This document shows, piece after piece, positions 21,560-34,133 of a stretch of 64,000 bases of DNA. Position numbers and translations under genes: made by a program. This stretch comes from Plazaster borealis. Lineage: Eukaryota > Echinodermata > Asteroidea > Forcipulatida > Labidiasteridae. The stretch is taken from the NCBI GenBank assembly GCA_021014325.1, contig CM037476.1, positions 13,366,827 to 13,430,826 on the forward strand. The letters are read 5' to 3'. Numbering within the stretch: position 1 is the first letter of the stretch; each line of letters begins with the position of its first letter. The notes below the pieces were generated by a model, which was not told the origin of the DNA, did not search any database, and worked only from the letters and a program-made list of their open reading frames with translations.

Positions 21560-21715
21560 TTATAGACACCTTGCATATGACATCACACTCTCAAACAGCG
21601 CCCTCACTTGGGCAAAAGGAGGCAGCTCATTGGCTGTTCTTGATGCATAAAAATGTTCATGTGACCTCATCGTACCAGCAGCGTTGGGTTTTATGCAAGG
21701 GTCTATTCAGCCCCT
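21560..21715 (+). mobile_element. MITE, CCTTGCAT family
   Basis: Ends CACCTTGCATATGACATCAC and TTATGCAAGGGTC enclose CAAACAGCGCCCTCACTTGG and CTCATTGGCTGTTCTTGATG. A right-arm copy is at 30,130-30,290. Confidence 0.65.
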
Positions 21716-22199
21716 AGAGACCATAACAGCCTCAAGGGGCTTGTTCCAAGTCTCCTATGGTGACCTCAAAGGGCAACCAACAACATCATAGTAAAGGTCA
21801 CTGTTATGGAGTGGCATTCATAGGCCACCGTAGCCTTGCTGTATGATGATGTCATTGGCTTTAAATAAACCATTTTCAGTGAATGCTATTACTGGGGTCC
21901 TGCAGTCTTTAGAACAGTCACATCCATAATTTTTGTTTGGTTTACCATTTTAAGGCATTTTTATTGGGGAAAAACTCAGCCACACGTTCCGGTAAGGTAC
22001 ATGACTTTTGTTTTGTTGGTATTATTTGTAAAACATCTTAGCATTAAGCCTGAGGTCAACAGGTGATATATTCTACTTGTGTATCCTAGGGGTAGGATGC
22101 TGCACTCTTTTGGCGATCACACCTTTGTTTCGGCTGCTACAAAGTTGTGGAATGCACTACCTCCGTTTTTACTTAGGGTTAATTCGCTGGCAATCTACA

Positions 22200-22370
22200 A
22201 AAAGAAAAGGCATTCACATTTGAAAGTTCACATATTTTTCTTGTAGATCGTAAGTTATTGTCTGAAAAATTACTCATGTGCCACCAAAGTGGTCCTGCAG
22301 CATGCACTGCAGTTTGCTGCCTCTAAGTTGCCTGCAAAAGTTGCCCCGTGTCACAAGGCTTAATTAAAGA
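22200..22370 (+). repeat. Second copy of a segment at 21,140-21,310
   Basis: AAAAAGAAAAGG, CATTTGAAAGTTCACATATT, TGTCTGAAAAATTACTCATG and CTGCAGCATGCACTGCAGTT occur in the same order at both places. A dispersed or duplicated repeat lies on both sides of the exon at 21,434. Confidence 0.7.
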
Positions 22371-22740
22371 TTCATTTTTAGGGAGGCATTATTATAGTCT
22401 GTAATTACATTTGTTGTTGCTTATTTTTGTGTGCATAGCTAGATATTACTCTCTTTTCATTCCTTATTTTGCTATGTTTATTACTGTGTTTTGTTTTCCT
22501 TTTTAAAGGGGCGAGGGTGTCTGCTTTTAAAAAAATTGTTTGTGTAATTTTATGCTGCATCTGTATGTAGTTGGTAATTTTTTGTGTTTTTAAGCTGTCT
22601 TGTATGTATTTTGATTTTTCATTGTTTGTATTGTGATGGAATTTTTATTGTAATTTGTGCCTTTGAACATCCTCGGATGGAAAGGGCGTACTAGAACTGT
22701 ACTAAATTATCATTGATGAAATTATGATTACATCTTATAG

Positions 22741-22905
22741 GTGATGGAGAGGATGAAGAGGGACATGAGATGGAAGATGGAGCAGGAGATCCGAGACGTC
22801 CAAGAGCAGATGTACCAAGATGAGGACACGGAATACTTCAGACAGCTTGAGGCGGATTGGTTGAGAAGCGATCTGCAGGTGGCGTCTTACAAGACATTGA
22901 TTTAA
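22741..22905 (+). CDS. CEP95: CEP95-like last coding exon
   Basis: The acceptor is CATCTTATAG. It encodes VMERMKRDMRWKMEQEIRDV, then QEQMYQDEDTEYFRQLEADW and LRSDLQVASYKTLI, ending in TAA at 22,903. The pattern M-RE-R-KME-EI---Q, FR-L-AD and L-ASF-like C-terminus agrees with remembered vertebrate CEP95. The exon is intact, in phase with the one at 21,434, and duplicated at 28,936-29,100. Confidence 0.75.
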   Translation: MMERMKRDMRWKMEQEIRDVQEQMYQDEDTEYFRQLEADWLRSDLQVASYKTLI

Positions 22906-24300
22906 GGATTAGGAGATTAACTGTGGATAAGAAGGATTAAGGGAGCGTCTCAAAAGTCCGGGCATGTTCTAGGTGCGAAGGAGCGTTCCAGCAGCAAAGG
23001 AACGTTCCAGCAGGTATACGCTTGTGATCCAGTGGACTGAGGGACCGTCACTTTGCGTCATTTCACACTAAGGGACCATGGATAAATTATGTCATGGGCA
23101 CTGTCTCAATCCGACGCATTCCTATGCGTGCAAGCTCATATAAAAGAAGACCCACCCAGTGTCACGCGTTCTTCTGCAATGGTCCGGTCTTGAGGGAGAC
23201 TCGCTGTATAACAAAGGAGCAATGCTGTTGGCCAGCTGAAGCCAAATGTCACTTTGTTGTTATAATTGGCTTACTAGATAAACCATTTTCCGGTATACCT
23301 ACCTGAGCTAGACCACAAACACTTATCCTTTTGCGAACTAATCCTTTTGGCGAATTGTAGAGAGTTTGTTAACCTCTCGAAAAATGTTACATCCTGGTTT
23401 CTTTTTGCAACCATTCAAAGGGTTTCCAAGCCCATAGACTGGTCCCCTGTCTTTATCCGCAAAGATAGAGACATGCACTGGTCTTACAAACCAAATGGTT
23501 TTATTTGATCAGAATAGACATGCCATTGACGCGAACGGCCGGAACGTGTCCATCATGCGTTGTGCATAATGCGTACTTGCACAATGCGTGAAAAAAAAAA
23601 GTAAGCCTACACTCCAGCAACGCACATAATTCGGTTTGCGTACTGGTTATCCATAACAAAAGATGTATGCATTGCTTGGTGTGTGTAGGATTCGCACTAC
23701 GCATACGCTAGACAATAGTTAAAATGAACACGAAGAATGAGTAGTGTAGCGTGCGCATTTTAAGTATTGTATATTGCTCAAGGCCGGTATCTGGCGTTAT
23801 TCATGAGCCTTGAAGTGTGACGTCAGATGTTCAGCTTACCAATCCCATAAAAAAATATATATTTCTGAGGAGTAGCCACGAGAGGGCGGTATTATGTTTC
23901 GAAGGTTGATGAGGATGATGATGATAAATGCAAATGTTTAATTTTGGTTCTTCCTTCCAAAGAGAAGAAATGTAAAACGTTAGGGTTAATGCAAAGTGAA
24001 ATTGTATTTAAAATATTTTGTTATCCGTTAGTAATATCGAAAAGTGTTTGTTAATATTTGATGATGATAAAGTGGTTGATTGAAGCAGAACAGAGTTTGA
24101 AGTGCATTTGTTTTCCTTTTCTGTGCCTATTTTGCTTTTATTTCTGTTTATTGAACACCTTTTTTCTCTTGTTAGTTCAGTCAGTTAATTTATCTTTTGT
24201 TTATTATCTTTTGATTCACCTTAACATTAATTAATATTACTGATTTTTGCTTAGATTTTGTTGTTTTTTGGTTACTAGAAAATTTGTCCTTGTCATCCAC
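22906..24300 (+). other. 3' flank of the CEP95-like gene, unassigned
   Basis: No further exon or clear polyadenylation signal is recognised. TTTATCCGCAAAGATAGAGAC near 23,455 resembles TTTATCTGGAAGGATAAAGA near 17,840, and CTGGCGTTATTCATGAGCCT near 23,792 matches sequence near 18,130; both are probably dispersed repeats. There is an A10 run near 23,590. Confidence 0.4.
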
Positions 24301-24561
24301 ACAAGGATTCACACATGGATTTACACAGTTATCAGTTAAAATTTTCTGCTAAGCAAAATAAGCCGGATACCAGTCAAAAGTTGTACATTCGGTATGGCTT
24401 TTTAGCTGGTGACCTTATTCTGGTGAGCATATTTGTTGTTGTGCTCAGCTACTTTTTATGTTCTGCCATGATTACACTTTTTGGAACGTCGGTGCAGTGT
24501 GATGAAATTAACAACATTCTTATACCACAGAGTAAAGGGAAACCATTGCTCTGGAATTAGA

Positions 24562-24940
24562 CTTTAAAGGCACTGAACACGTTTGGAAATTGTCAAAGAC
24601 CAGTGTTCTCCTTGGTGTATCCCAACATGTGCATAAAATAACAAGCTTGTGAAAATTTGGGCTCAATTAGTCATCGAAGTTGCAAGAAAATGATGAAAGA
24701 AAAAACACCCTTGTACAAATTTGTGTGCTTTCAGACAGGAATAAAAACTTCTTGCAAGAAGTTTTTATTATTATAATGAGAAATTACCTCTTTCTCAAAA
24801 ACTACGTTACTTCAGAGGGAGTCGTTTCCTACAATGTTTTATGCTATCAACAGCTCTCCGTTGCTTGTTACCAAGTAAGTTGTATGCTAATATTTTTATT
24901 GAGTCGTTACCAAACGAAACGTGTACGATACCTTGAAAGG
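24562..24940 (+). mobile_element. MITE M1 (TTTAAAGGCACTG family)
   Basis: The inverted ends are TTTAAAGGCACTGAACACG and CGTGTACGATACCTTGAAAG. The body has GTCAAAGACCAGTGTTCTC, TTTGGGCTCAATTAGTCATC and a perfect central palindrome, ACTTCTTGCAAGAAGT. Other copies are at 26,920 (inverted), 43,556, 57,432 and 62,346. Confidence 0.85.
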
Positions 24941-24944
24941 GTGT

Positions 24945-25278
24945 TTGTAACATTGGTAAGAGTAAAAATATAAATGTTCACAGATTCACACACAACTTAC
25001 GTGGTATAAGGATGGTTATAATGGGAAACTCCCTTTGAAATATTTTTGCTTTAAATGCTACAGTTTTTGAGAAATGAGTGAAACAATTAGTTTTTATCTC
25101 ATGAGTCAAAAACTGGATGTTTTAAAACAGTGAAAACACTTTTCATTTTTTTCGGGTGATTGCAATGACCGATTGAGCTTAAACTTTCACAGGTTTGTTG
25201 TTTCATGTATATGTTGGGATACACCAAGTGTGGATACTGGTTTTTGACTTTTATCAAAAGTATATACTGCCTTTAAAG
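24945..25278 (+). mobile_element. MITE M2, related to M1
   Basis: It carries ATGTTCACAGATTCACACAC, TTTTGAGAAATGAGTGAAAC and TGTTGGGATACACCAAGTGT. Copies in the opposite orientation are at 26,583, 58,700 and 62,010. Confidence 0.75.
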
Positions 25279-25680
25279 GGTCTGTATATGTTTGGTAATG
25301 ACTCTGAAAATTAATGGCATTAAAAACTTACTTGGTAAGAATACAGCAGCTTTGGATAGTATAATGCATTTTGAGAAACTTTTCACTTCGAAGTACTGCG
25401 GTTATGGAAAAACATATCACTTTTTATCCCAAAAAATTTGAATCTGAGAAGCGTTACCGACAGTAAGGTTTCTCAGATTGTGTGGTCCAATTGCAGATTA
25501 TTCTTCCTCTCCATAACCGCTCCAGATTCTTGGCAATATCTCAAAAACGCTACCACCTTTTGAAATGAAATTTTCACAGGTTAGTTTTATGGTATATATC
25601 TACAACTATATAGAATTGAAACAAACAGTGGGTTACAATTTTTTTACCAAACGTACATACAACTCCTTTAAGCAGCTCTA
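25272..25680 (+). mobile_element. MITE M3, related to M1/M2
   Basis: It starts CTTTAAAGGGTCTGTATATG and ends CAAACGTACATACAACTCC with TTTAAG, so the ends are inverted. The 5' half is repeated at 59,515-59,720 and, inverted, at 26,501-26,590. Confidence 0.7.
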
Positions 25681-26000
25681 TGAACTTGGGCCTCGAAGTG
25701 ATGAATTTACTTATGGATGATCTCTTAGGATTTAAGCTTCACTTGTTCACGATGACGTCATACTTAATTTGATAATATTTTAAAAGAGAAACCCCGTCCC
25801 TCTGTATTTTGCGAGACAAGGGATGGGGGCTTAGTACTTACTGCTCTTTCTTAAAGATGCATCACCCGATTTCAAAATTTATGGGATAATTTGAAATGAG
25901 TAGGATAGCCCCCCCCCCCCTCCCGTGGTTTTTTCAATCGGCAAACATTTCACGTTTGGATTTATGCTTGGAATTGAAGCAGCCACCCTTACTGATGCCA
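25681..26000. other. Unassigned sequence up to the gap
   Basis: No gene seen. There is a C13 run at about 25,908-25,920. The 25,358-26,000 segment has no counterpart in the right arm. Confidence 0.5.
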
Positions 26001-26500
26001 NNNNNNNNNNNNNNNNNNNNNNNNNNNNNNNNNNNNNNNNNNNNNNNNNNNNNNNNNNNNNNNNNNNNNNNNNNNNNNNNNNNNNNNNNNNNNNNNNNNN
26101 NNNNNNNNNNNNNNNNNNNNNNNNNNNNNNNNNNNNNNNNNNNNNNNNNNNNNNNNNNNNNNNNNNNNNNNNNNNNNNNNNNNNNNNNNNNNNNNNNNNN
26201 NNNNNNNNNNNNNNNNNNNNNNNNNNNNNNNNNNNNNNNNNNNNNNNNNNNNNNNNNNNNNNNNNNNNNNNNNNNNNNNNNNNNNNNNNNNNNNNNNNNN
26301 NNNNNNNNNNNNNNNNNNNNNNNNNNNNNNNNNNNNNNNNNNNNNNNNNNNNNNNNNNNNNNNNNNNNNNNNNNNNNNNNNNNNNNNNNNNNNNNNNNNN
26401 NNNNNNNNNNNNNNNNNNNNNNNNNNNNNNNNNNNNNNNNNNNNNNNNNNNNNNNNNNNNNNNNNNNNNNNNNNNNNNNNNNNNNNNNNNNNNNNNNNNN
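26001..26500. other. Assembly gap, 500 N
   Basis: A run of exactly 500 N. Its edges fall on multiples of 500 in window coordinates. Confidence 1.
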
Positions 26501-28935
26501 TCCAAGGCTGCTGTATTCTTACCAAGTAAGTTTTTAATGCCATTAATTTTCAGAGTCATTACCAAACATATACAGACCCTTTAAAGGCAGTATATACTTT
26601 TGATAAAAGTCAAAAACCAGTATCCACACTTGGTGTATCCCAACATATACATGAAACAACAAACCTGTGAAAGTTTAAGCTCAATCGGTCATTGCAATCA
26701 CCCGAAAAAAATGAAAAGTGTTTTCACTGTTTTAAAACATCCAGTTTTTGACTCATGAGATAAAAACTAATTGTTTCACTCATTTCTCAAAAACTGTAGC
26801 ATTTAAAGCAAAAATATTTCAAAGGGAGTTTCCCATTATAACCATCTTTATACCACGTAAGTTGTGTGTGAATCTGTGAACATTTATATTTTTACTCTTA
26901 CCAATGTTACAAACACCCTTTCAAGGTATCGTACACGTTTCGTTTGGTAACGACTCAATAAAAATATTAGCATACAACTTACTTGGTAACAAGCAACGGA
27001 GAGCTGTTGATAGCATAAAACATTGTAGGAAACGACTCCCTCTGAAGTAACGTAGTTTTTGAGAAAGAGGTAATTTCTCATTATAATAATAAAAACTTCT
27101 TGCAAGAAGTTTTTATTCCTGTCTGAAAGCACACAAATTTCTTTCATCATTTTCTTGCAACTTCGATGACTAATTGAGCCCAAATTTTCACAAGCTTGTT
27201 ATTTTATGCATATGTTGGGATACACCAAGGAGAACACTGGTCTTTGACAATTTCCAAACGTGTTCAGTGCCTTTAAAGTCTAATTCCAGAGCAATGGTTT
27301 CCCTTTACTCTGTGGTATAAGAATGTTGTTAATTTCATCACACTGCACCGACGTTCCAAAAAGTGTAATCATGGCAGAACATAAAAAGTAGCCGAGCACA
27401 ACAACAAATATGCTCACCAGAATAAGGTCACCAGCTAAAAAGCCATACCGAATGTACAACTTTTGACTGGTATCCGGCTTATTTTGCTTAGCAGAAAATT
27501 TTAACTGATAACTGTGTAAATCCATGTGTGAATCCTTGTGTGGATGACAAGGACAAATTTTCTAGTAACCAAAAAACAACAAAATCTAAGCAAAAATCAG
27601 TAATATTAATTAATGTTAAGGTGAATCAAAAGATAATAAACAAAAGATAAATTAACTGACTGAACTAACAAGAGAAAAAAGGTATTCAATAAACAGAAAT
27701 AAAAGCAAAATAGGAACAGAAAAGGAAAACAAATGCACTTCAAACTCTGTTCTGCTTCAATCAACCACTTTATCATCATCAAATATTAACAAACACTTTT
27801 CGATATTATTAACGGATAACAAAATATTTTAAATACAATTTCACTTTGCATTAACCCTAACGTTTTACATTTCTTCTCTTTGGAAGGAAGAACCAAAATT
27901 AAACATTTGCATTTATCATCATCATCCTCATCAACCTTCAAAACATAATACCGCCCTCTCGTGGCTACTCCTCAGAAATATATATTTTTTATGGGATTGG
28001 TAAGCTGAACATCTTACGTCACACTTCAAGGCTCATGAATAACGCCAGATACCGGCCTTGAGCAATATACAATACTTAAAATGCGCACGCTACACTACTC
28101 ATTCTTCGTGTTCGTTTTAACTATTGTCTAGCGTATGCGTAGTGCGAATCCTATACACACCAAGCAATGCATACATCTTTTGTTATGGATAACCAGTACG
28201 CAAACCGAATTATGTGCGTTGCTGGAGTGTAGGTTTACTTTTTTTTTTTTCACGCATTGTGCAAGTACGCATTATGCACAACGCATGATGGACACGTTCC
28301 GGCCGTTCGCGTCAATGGCATGTCTATTCTGATCAAATAAAACCATTTGGTTTGTAAGACCAGTGCATGTCTCTATCTTTGCGGATAAAGACAGGGGACC
28401 AGTCTATGGGCTTGGAAACCCTTTGAATGGTTGCAAAAAGAAACCAGGATGTAACATTTTTCGAGAGGTTAACAAACTCTCTGCAATTCGCCAAAAGGAT
28501 TAGTTCGCAAAAGGATAAGTGTTTGTGGTCTAGCTCAGGTAGGTATACCGGAAAATGGTTTATCTAGTAAGCCAATTATAACAACAAAGTGACATTTGGC
28601 TTCAGCTGGCCAACAGCATTGCTCCTTTGTTATACAGCGAGTCTCCCTCAAGACCGGACCATTGCAGAAGAACGCATGACACTGGGTGGGTCTTCTTTTA
28701 TATGAGCTTGCACGCATAGGAATGCGTCGGATTGAGACAGTGCCCATGACATAATTTATCCATGGTCCCTTAGTGTGAAATGACGCAAAGTGACGGTCCC
28801 TCAGTCCACTGGATCACAAGCGTATACCTGCTGGAACGTTCCTTCGCTGCTGGAACGCTCCTTCGCACCTAGAACATGCCCGGACTTTTGAGACGCTCCC
28901 TTAATCCTTCTTATCCACAGTTAATCTCCTAATCC

Positions 28936-29100
28936 TTAAATCAATGTCTTGTAAGACGCCACCTGCAGATTGCTTCTCAACCAATCCGCCTCAAGCTGTC
29001 TGAAGTATTCCGTGTCCTCATCTTGGTACATCTGCTCTTGGACGTCTCGGATCTCCTGCTCCATCTTCCATCTCATGTCCCTCTTCATCCTCTCCATCAC
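28936..29100 (-). CDS. CEP95: CEP95-like last coding exon, right-arm copy
   Basis: Counterpart of 22,741-22,905, with the same stop and acceptor. At least one difference lies in the codon pair before DLQVAS. Confidence 0.7.
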   Translation of the reverse strand: MMERMKRDMRWKMEQEIRDVQEQMYQDEDTEYFRQLEADWLRSNLQVASYKTLI

Positions 29101-30323
29101 CTATAAGATGTAATCATAATTTCATCAATGATAATTTAGTACAGTTCTAGTACGCCCTTTCCATCCGAGGATGTTCAAAGGCACAAATTACAATAAAAAT
29201 TCCATCACAATACAAACAATGAAAAATCAAAATACATACAAGACAGCTTAAAAACACAAAAAATTACCAACTACATACAGATGCAGCATAAAATTACACA
29301 AACAATTTTTTTAAAAGCAGACACCCTCGCCCCTTTAAAAAGGAAAACAAAACACAGTAATAAACATAGCAAAATAAGGAATGAAAAGAGAGTAATATCT
29401 AGCTATGCACACAAAAATAAGCAACAACAAATGTAATTACAGACTATAATAATGCCTCCCTAAAAATGAATCTTTAATTAAGCCTTGTGACACAGGGCAA
29501 CTTTTGCAGGCAACTTAGAGGCAGCAAACTGCAGTGCATGCTGCAGGACCACTTTGGTGGCACATGAGTAATTTTTCAGACAATAACTAACGATCTACAA
29601 GAAAAATATGTGAACTTTCAAATGTGAATGCCTTTTCTTTTTGTAGATTGCCAGCGAATTAACCCTAAGTAAAAACGGAGGTAGTGCATTCCACAACTTT
29701 GTAGCAGCCGAAACAAAGGTGTGATCGCCAAAAGAGTGCAGCATCCTACCCCTAGGATACACAAGTAGAATATATCACCTGTTGACCTCAGGCTTAATGC
29801 TAAGATGTTTTACAAATAATACCAACAAAACAAAAGTCATGTACCTTACCGGAACGTGTGGCTGAGTTTTTCCCCAATAAAAATGCCTTAAAATGGTATA
29901 CCAAACAAAAATTAGGGACGTGACTGTTCTAAAGACTGCAGGACCCCAGTAATAGCATTCACTGAAAATGGTTTATTTAAAGCCAATGACATCATCATAC
30001 AGCAAGGCTACGGTGGCCTATGAATGCCACTCCATAACAGTGACCTTTACTATGATGTTGTTGGTTGCCGTTTGAGGTCACCATAGGAGACTTGGAACAA
30101 GCCCCTTGAGGCTGTTATGGTCTCTAGGGGCTGAATAGACCCCTTGCATAAAACCCAACGCTGCTGGTACGATGAGGTCACATGAACATTTTTATGCATC
30201 AAGAACAGCCAATGAGCTGCCTCCTTCTGCCCAAGTGAGGGCGCTGTTTGAGAGTGTGATGTCATATGCAAGGTGTCTATAATAAACAAAAACAGTAAAG
30301 AACCAGAGAGAACGACGACTCAC

Positions 30324-30408
30324 CTTTGTCTGTGCCTTGTCCCTGACCTGTAACTCGTATCTCTCTGTAGCAATAGTTTCTGCTAGCATACTAAACTGGT
30401 TACGATAG
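30324..30408 (-). CDS. CEP95: CEP95-like exon, right-arm copy
   Basis: Counterpart of 21,434-21,518, encoding the QFSMLAET segment; splice sites conserved. Confidence 0.7.
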
Positions 30409-31624
30409 CTGGAGAGTGGACACTAAGGAAATTATTGCTTGATCGCTTGAAGTCTCTCCTGCCTTGGTTACAACATCTGAACCCAGATCTAATGTCATCA
30501 TGAACTTCAAACATTGTATCACAAGGGCCTTGTCACACAGGCAACTTCAAGGCAACCTAGAGGCAACCAACTGCAGTGCATGCTGCAGGACCACTGTGGC
30601 ACATGAGTAATTTTTCAGACAATAACTTACGATCCCCAAGAAAAATATGTGAACTTTCAAATGTGAATACCTTTTCTTTTTTGAGATTGCCTGGAACTGG
30701 ATGCCAGTAAATTGCTTCGTGTGACATAGCCCTAAAGCTTCAACCATTTGTGCAAATTATTTGTTGTTACTGCATCAATTCAAACCTTGCTCAAGAGGAA
30801 TCCTGAACAACTTTGCTCAACGCCACAGAGTCACAGATTCATATAGCAATAATAACAGTAATAACATCACTTTGTGACTACAAAACGCATGAAACACACA
30901 AGTCTCAATGTTCGAATGAATAGCTTTGGCAGTGGCTACAAGCGGAATGCCGAAGAGTCCTTCTTCAACAATATAATTGCAGCCAACAGCCAGAGAAACC
31001 CCCCGAACAAATTTGATGTCATTTGGTTTATTGTTTGAGATAGGGATTAACGAACTTATGACTAATTAGCATGACTTGACATGTTTGGATAGTCATACTG
31101 CTAAAAGTAAAGCACCTACAGAGATCAATTTTAAATAATTTAAAAGCTCTTGAGGGTTTCTCAAGGAGTCGAGTCAGCACACTGAATATTGTTTCAATCC
31201 GCAACGGTCCAAAAGCATCTTGGATTGACAGACGATGATCCTATTCTTGGGTTTTTTTCTTCTGTAATTTTAAATTTATCCCCTTTTAAATTCCACATAA
31301 TTCAACTCTTAATTAAGGCTGCCACTTGGAATTTTTAATAAATATGAAATGGAACGAAATGGAATGAAAAATTGGCGCTAATAATGGGCTAGCCCTTAAC
31401 AATACTGTCCCATCCCTATTTCATACACCTGGCTTAAGAGTAGCAATTTATGGTTTAAGAGCGTTGCTCAAGGACACAAAAGTCATGATCGGGAATCAAA
31501 ACTAACACTCCGATGATTCAGCCATGCGAACTAGAGTCCGGTGCACTAGACCGCTTGGCCACGACATGTCATGATAAAAATGTGTGCAGAATACAATAGA
31601 AATTATGATTTTAAAAAAGGATAC

Positions 31625-31758
31625 AAGTTTTCCAATGAGTCTATCTCATCCTGCTGTCTTTGGGACGACTCCTCTCTCTTTTCTCGGGCGTAATTTCTCA
31701 AGTCATGGATTCAAGCTTTCTGAATTTTTAGACCATCCTCAAAGAGTTGCTTAAAAAT
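31625..31758 (-). pseudogene. CEP95: CEP95-like exon with TGA, right-arm copy
   Basis: Counterpart of 20,084-20,217. Before the shared in-frame TGA it differs by one Arg-to-Gln change and three synonymous changes; after it there is a Thr-to-Ile change. Confidence 0.65.
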
Positions 31759-32001
31759 CTTACAGAGAAAAAATTACAAGTTATGAACCACAAGGGGGAA
31801 ACTGACTGAGTAAACTTTTAAATAATTCTGGGTTGAACAAAGACAAAATTGGCTAGAGCGGGACTTGAACCTGCCATGTCCAGATTAACGTTCCGGTGCC
31901 CTACCAACTGAGCTGGTGCCCTATGTTGGCAGTCTCCCTATTTTGTCAATATCTTTGTCAATATTTGATAAAAAAAAGTAAGAAAGGAGAATTGATCTAA
32001 C

Positions 32002-32153
32002 CTGCTCCTCTTGGTCCTTCTCTTCATCATCCGTGATTTTGAACGAAGATGAAATTCATCGCAGTAACGACGGGCTCGAGCGTTGACCTGCCGCTGCTCC
32101 TGGACCTTGCTCTGGAGGGCTCGGTCTTTGGCTCGCGTCTCCTTCATCTCCCT
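32002..32153 (-). pseudogene. CEP95: CEP95-like exon with frame break, right-arm copy
   Basis: Counterpart of 19,689-19,840. The same protein and the same phase conflict at the donor. Confidence 0.6.
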
Positions 32154-32362
32154 CTGCATGATGAAAGAGGGTTGTGGGTTTATTTACAAAATTATTACAC
32201 AGCCAAAGGTTGACAACTGGGGGTTGCGTTCCGCTCTGTTTGCAAAACCGTTAAAAAAAATGTATGTTCTTGCAAAACAACACGCGGTACGCATGTTCAC
32301 GTCAATTTTTTGAACCAATCATTTTGCAGTATCTCTAATGTTTATTCTGTGTGTTGGTTTAG

Positions 32363-32413
32363 GTTCTGCCGTCTGGAGACAGAGAGTGTTCGCAGTCTTC
32401 GCTACTGCAACCG
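32363..32413 (+). CDS. Possible antisense exon, right-arm copy
   Basis: Counterpart of the minus-strand segment at 19,431-19,481, with acceptor TTGGTTTAG and donor CCG|GTATGA. It encodes FCRLETESVRSLRYCN. Confidence 0.25.
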
Positions 32414-34058
32414 GTATGAATAGTATCCCTCCTCTAAATTTTGACTGCATTCATCCATGTAGCATTACGTAACTACTATTTTGCATAATTATTCATCACA
32501 TTTAAATCAACCTCAATTCAAATTCAAATCACCCACCGTTGGCGGCGTAGGCCTACTTAATAGTTTTGTCGTCATTCACATTCTGGTAGAAGACGAACCA
32601 ACATCTATATTTTTCCTTCGTCTTCTATACTTGCAGGTAAATATTTTCTCTTGTTATATCTCATGCTTGTAATTGTATTTCGTTTATTTATGCATTAGAC
32701 GTGAACACATGCATTGTAGCATTACCTTATCATAATTTGTATTAGCCGAGATTTATCGTCATTTTGCTAGTTAAGATTGTATCGTTTGCGAGATGACCGT
32801 TCCTCCTGCATATTGAGATAATCAGGAACAATGACCAAATTCAGCCGAATCTCACTGTAAATATATTCTTAAGTTAATACTTTAAATAGGCGTGATTATT
32901 TTTCGCTACCAGTATATTTAATTGCATTTATGATGTCTTAAACATCGAAAGCCACGTATTTTCAAGATGGCGGCCGTCAGCAAGCTTTTGGCGGGAACTG
33001 TTGCGCCATCTTGTTTTCTTTGTTAAGTGCCTTAAGCAAACCCTTACTTTTTAACTTTGCATCATTTGTTTATGAAATCTATATAATAATTTAAATATCC
33101 TTTGTTATTTTATATTAAGTCATTCACATTCTGGTAGAAGACGAACCAACATCTATATTTTTCCTTCATCTTCTATACTTGCAGAATTTACAGACTACAA
33201 ATAAATGCTATATGACCCCAGAGTACAGAGTACAACGAACGCCGAGTCCTCTTTCCCAATTATTAGGACTCAAAACCAACTAAGGGTCACACTACTAAGG
33301 AATGGAACAATATTCCCACATTTATAAAGTCTGCCAAATCAATTGAACAATTCAAGAAATTTCTTACAACTTCCTTGTTCCTAATTTGATCTAAATTGCT
33401 TTTTTGGGGGGTCACATAAATTCACACTGTTAGCGCAGTAATGTTGTTTTACAAAGTAGAGCCTCAGAATATTTAACGCTCTACAGTGTTATGAATAAAT
33501 TCTACTATAAACCCCTTGCATTAGCCGCCATTGTTAAGGTCAAACAATGGAAATAAGCAGGTGTGTACGCGCCACGCACAACTCTCAGCCAATGATAGGT
33601 CTTCATTGACCTCTCACTGAGGGCGCTGTTTGGGGCTTGTGACTTCATATGCAAGGGGGGGTCTATTATAGCCTGAACATCTGACGTCACACCTCAAGGC
33701 TCGTGAATAACGCCAGATGCTGGCCTTGAGCGCCTTGCAGGATCCTGCCAGTTGATCTCACATCCATCACATGCAGATTCGCAGTCAATTCACACAGCAG
33801 GTACACATAGTGAATAAAACAACATAACATGCATGTACAAACATTATGCACATGCTGCATGCAGCAGACGACGGAAAGTGCACGCTGACAAACTACATCA
33901 CTCTCGGACCAATCATAACACAGATATGGAAAGCTTACGTCACTGAACGTTGAATTAAATCATTGGGCCTGTAAGACCAGTGCCTGTCTTTATCCTTCCA
34001 GATAAAGACAAGGAACCAGTCTAGGTCTATTATTACGTGTTTATCATAATGGACTGAC

Positions 34059-34133
34059 CATTCTCTGATTGTGGCCGAGCTCCTTCTTCATGATCTGCAG
34101 AAGGATGTCTTGACACTTCTCCGCCTCCTCCAT
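34059..34133 (-). CDS. CEP95: CEP95-like exon, right-arm copy
   Basis: Counterpart of 17,713-17,787 (MEEAEKCQDILL...); splice sites conserved. Confidence 0.65.

Larger units (their letters stand above)
10324..25357 (+). repeat. Left arm of a 15-kb inverted duplication
   Basis: Every recognisable landmark in this arm (ten exons, SINEs, MITEs) is found in reverse order and orientation at 26,501-41,500. Paired coordinates sum to 51,824 at the outer end and 51,858 at the inner end, so only small indels separate the copies. Substitutions are scattered. The arm limits are set by N gaps on the other copy, not by natural ends. Confidence 0.95.

Noticed and set aside
24680..24973. 97-codon ORF (and its mirror near 26,884)
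   Set aside because: It lies inside MITE M1 and recurs with every copy; no coding constraint is visible.
25879..26584. Long ORFs over the N run
   Set aside because: They are open only because N bases contain no stops.
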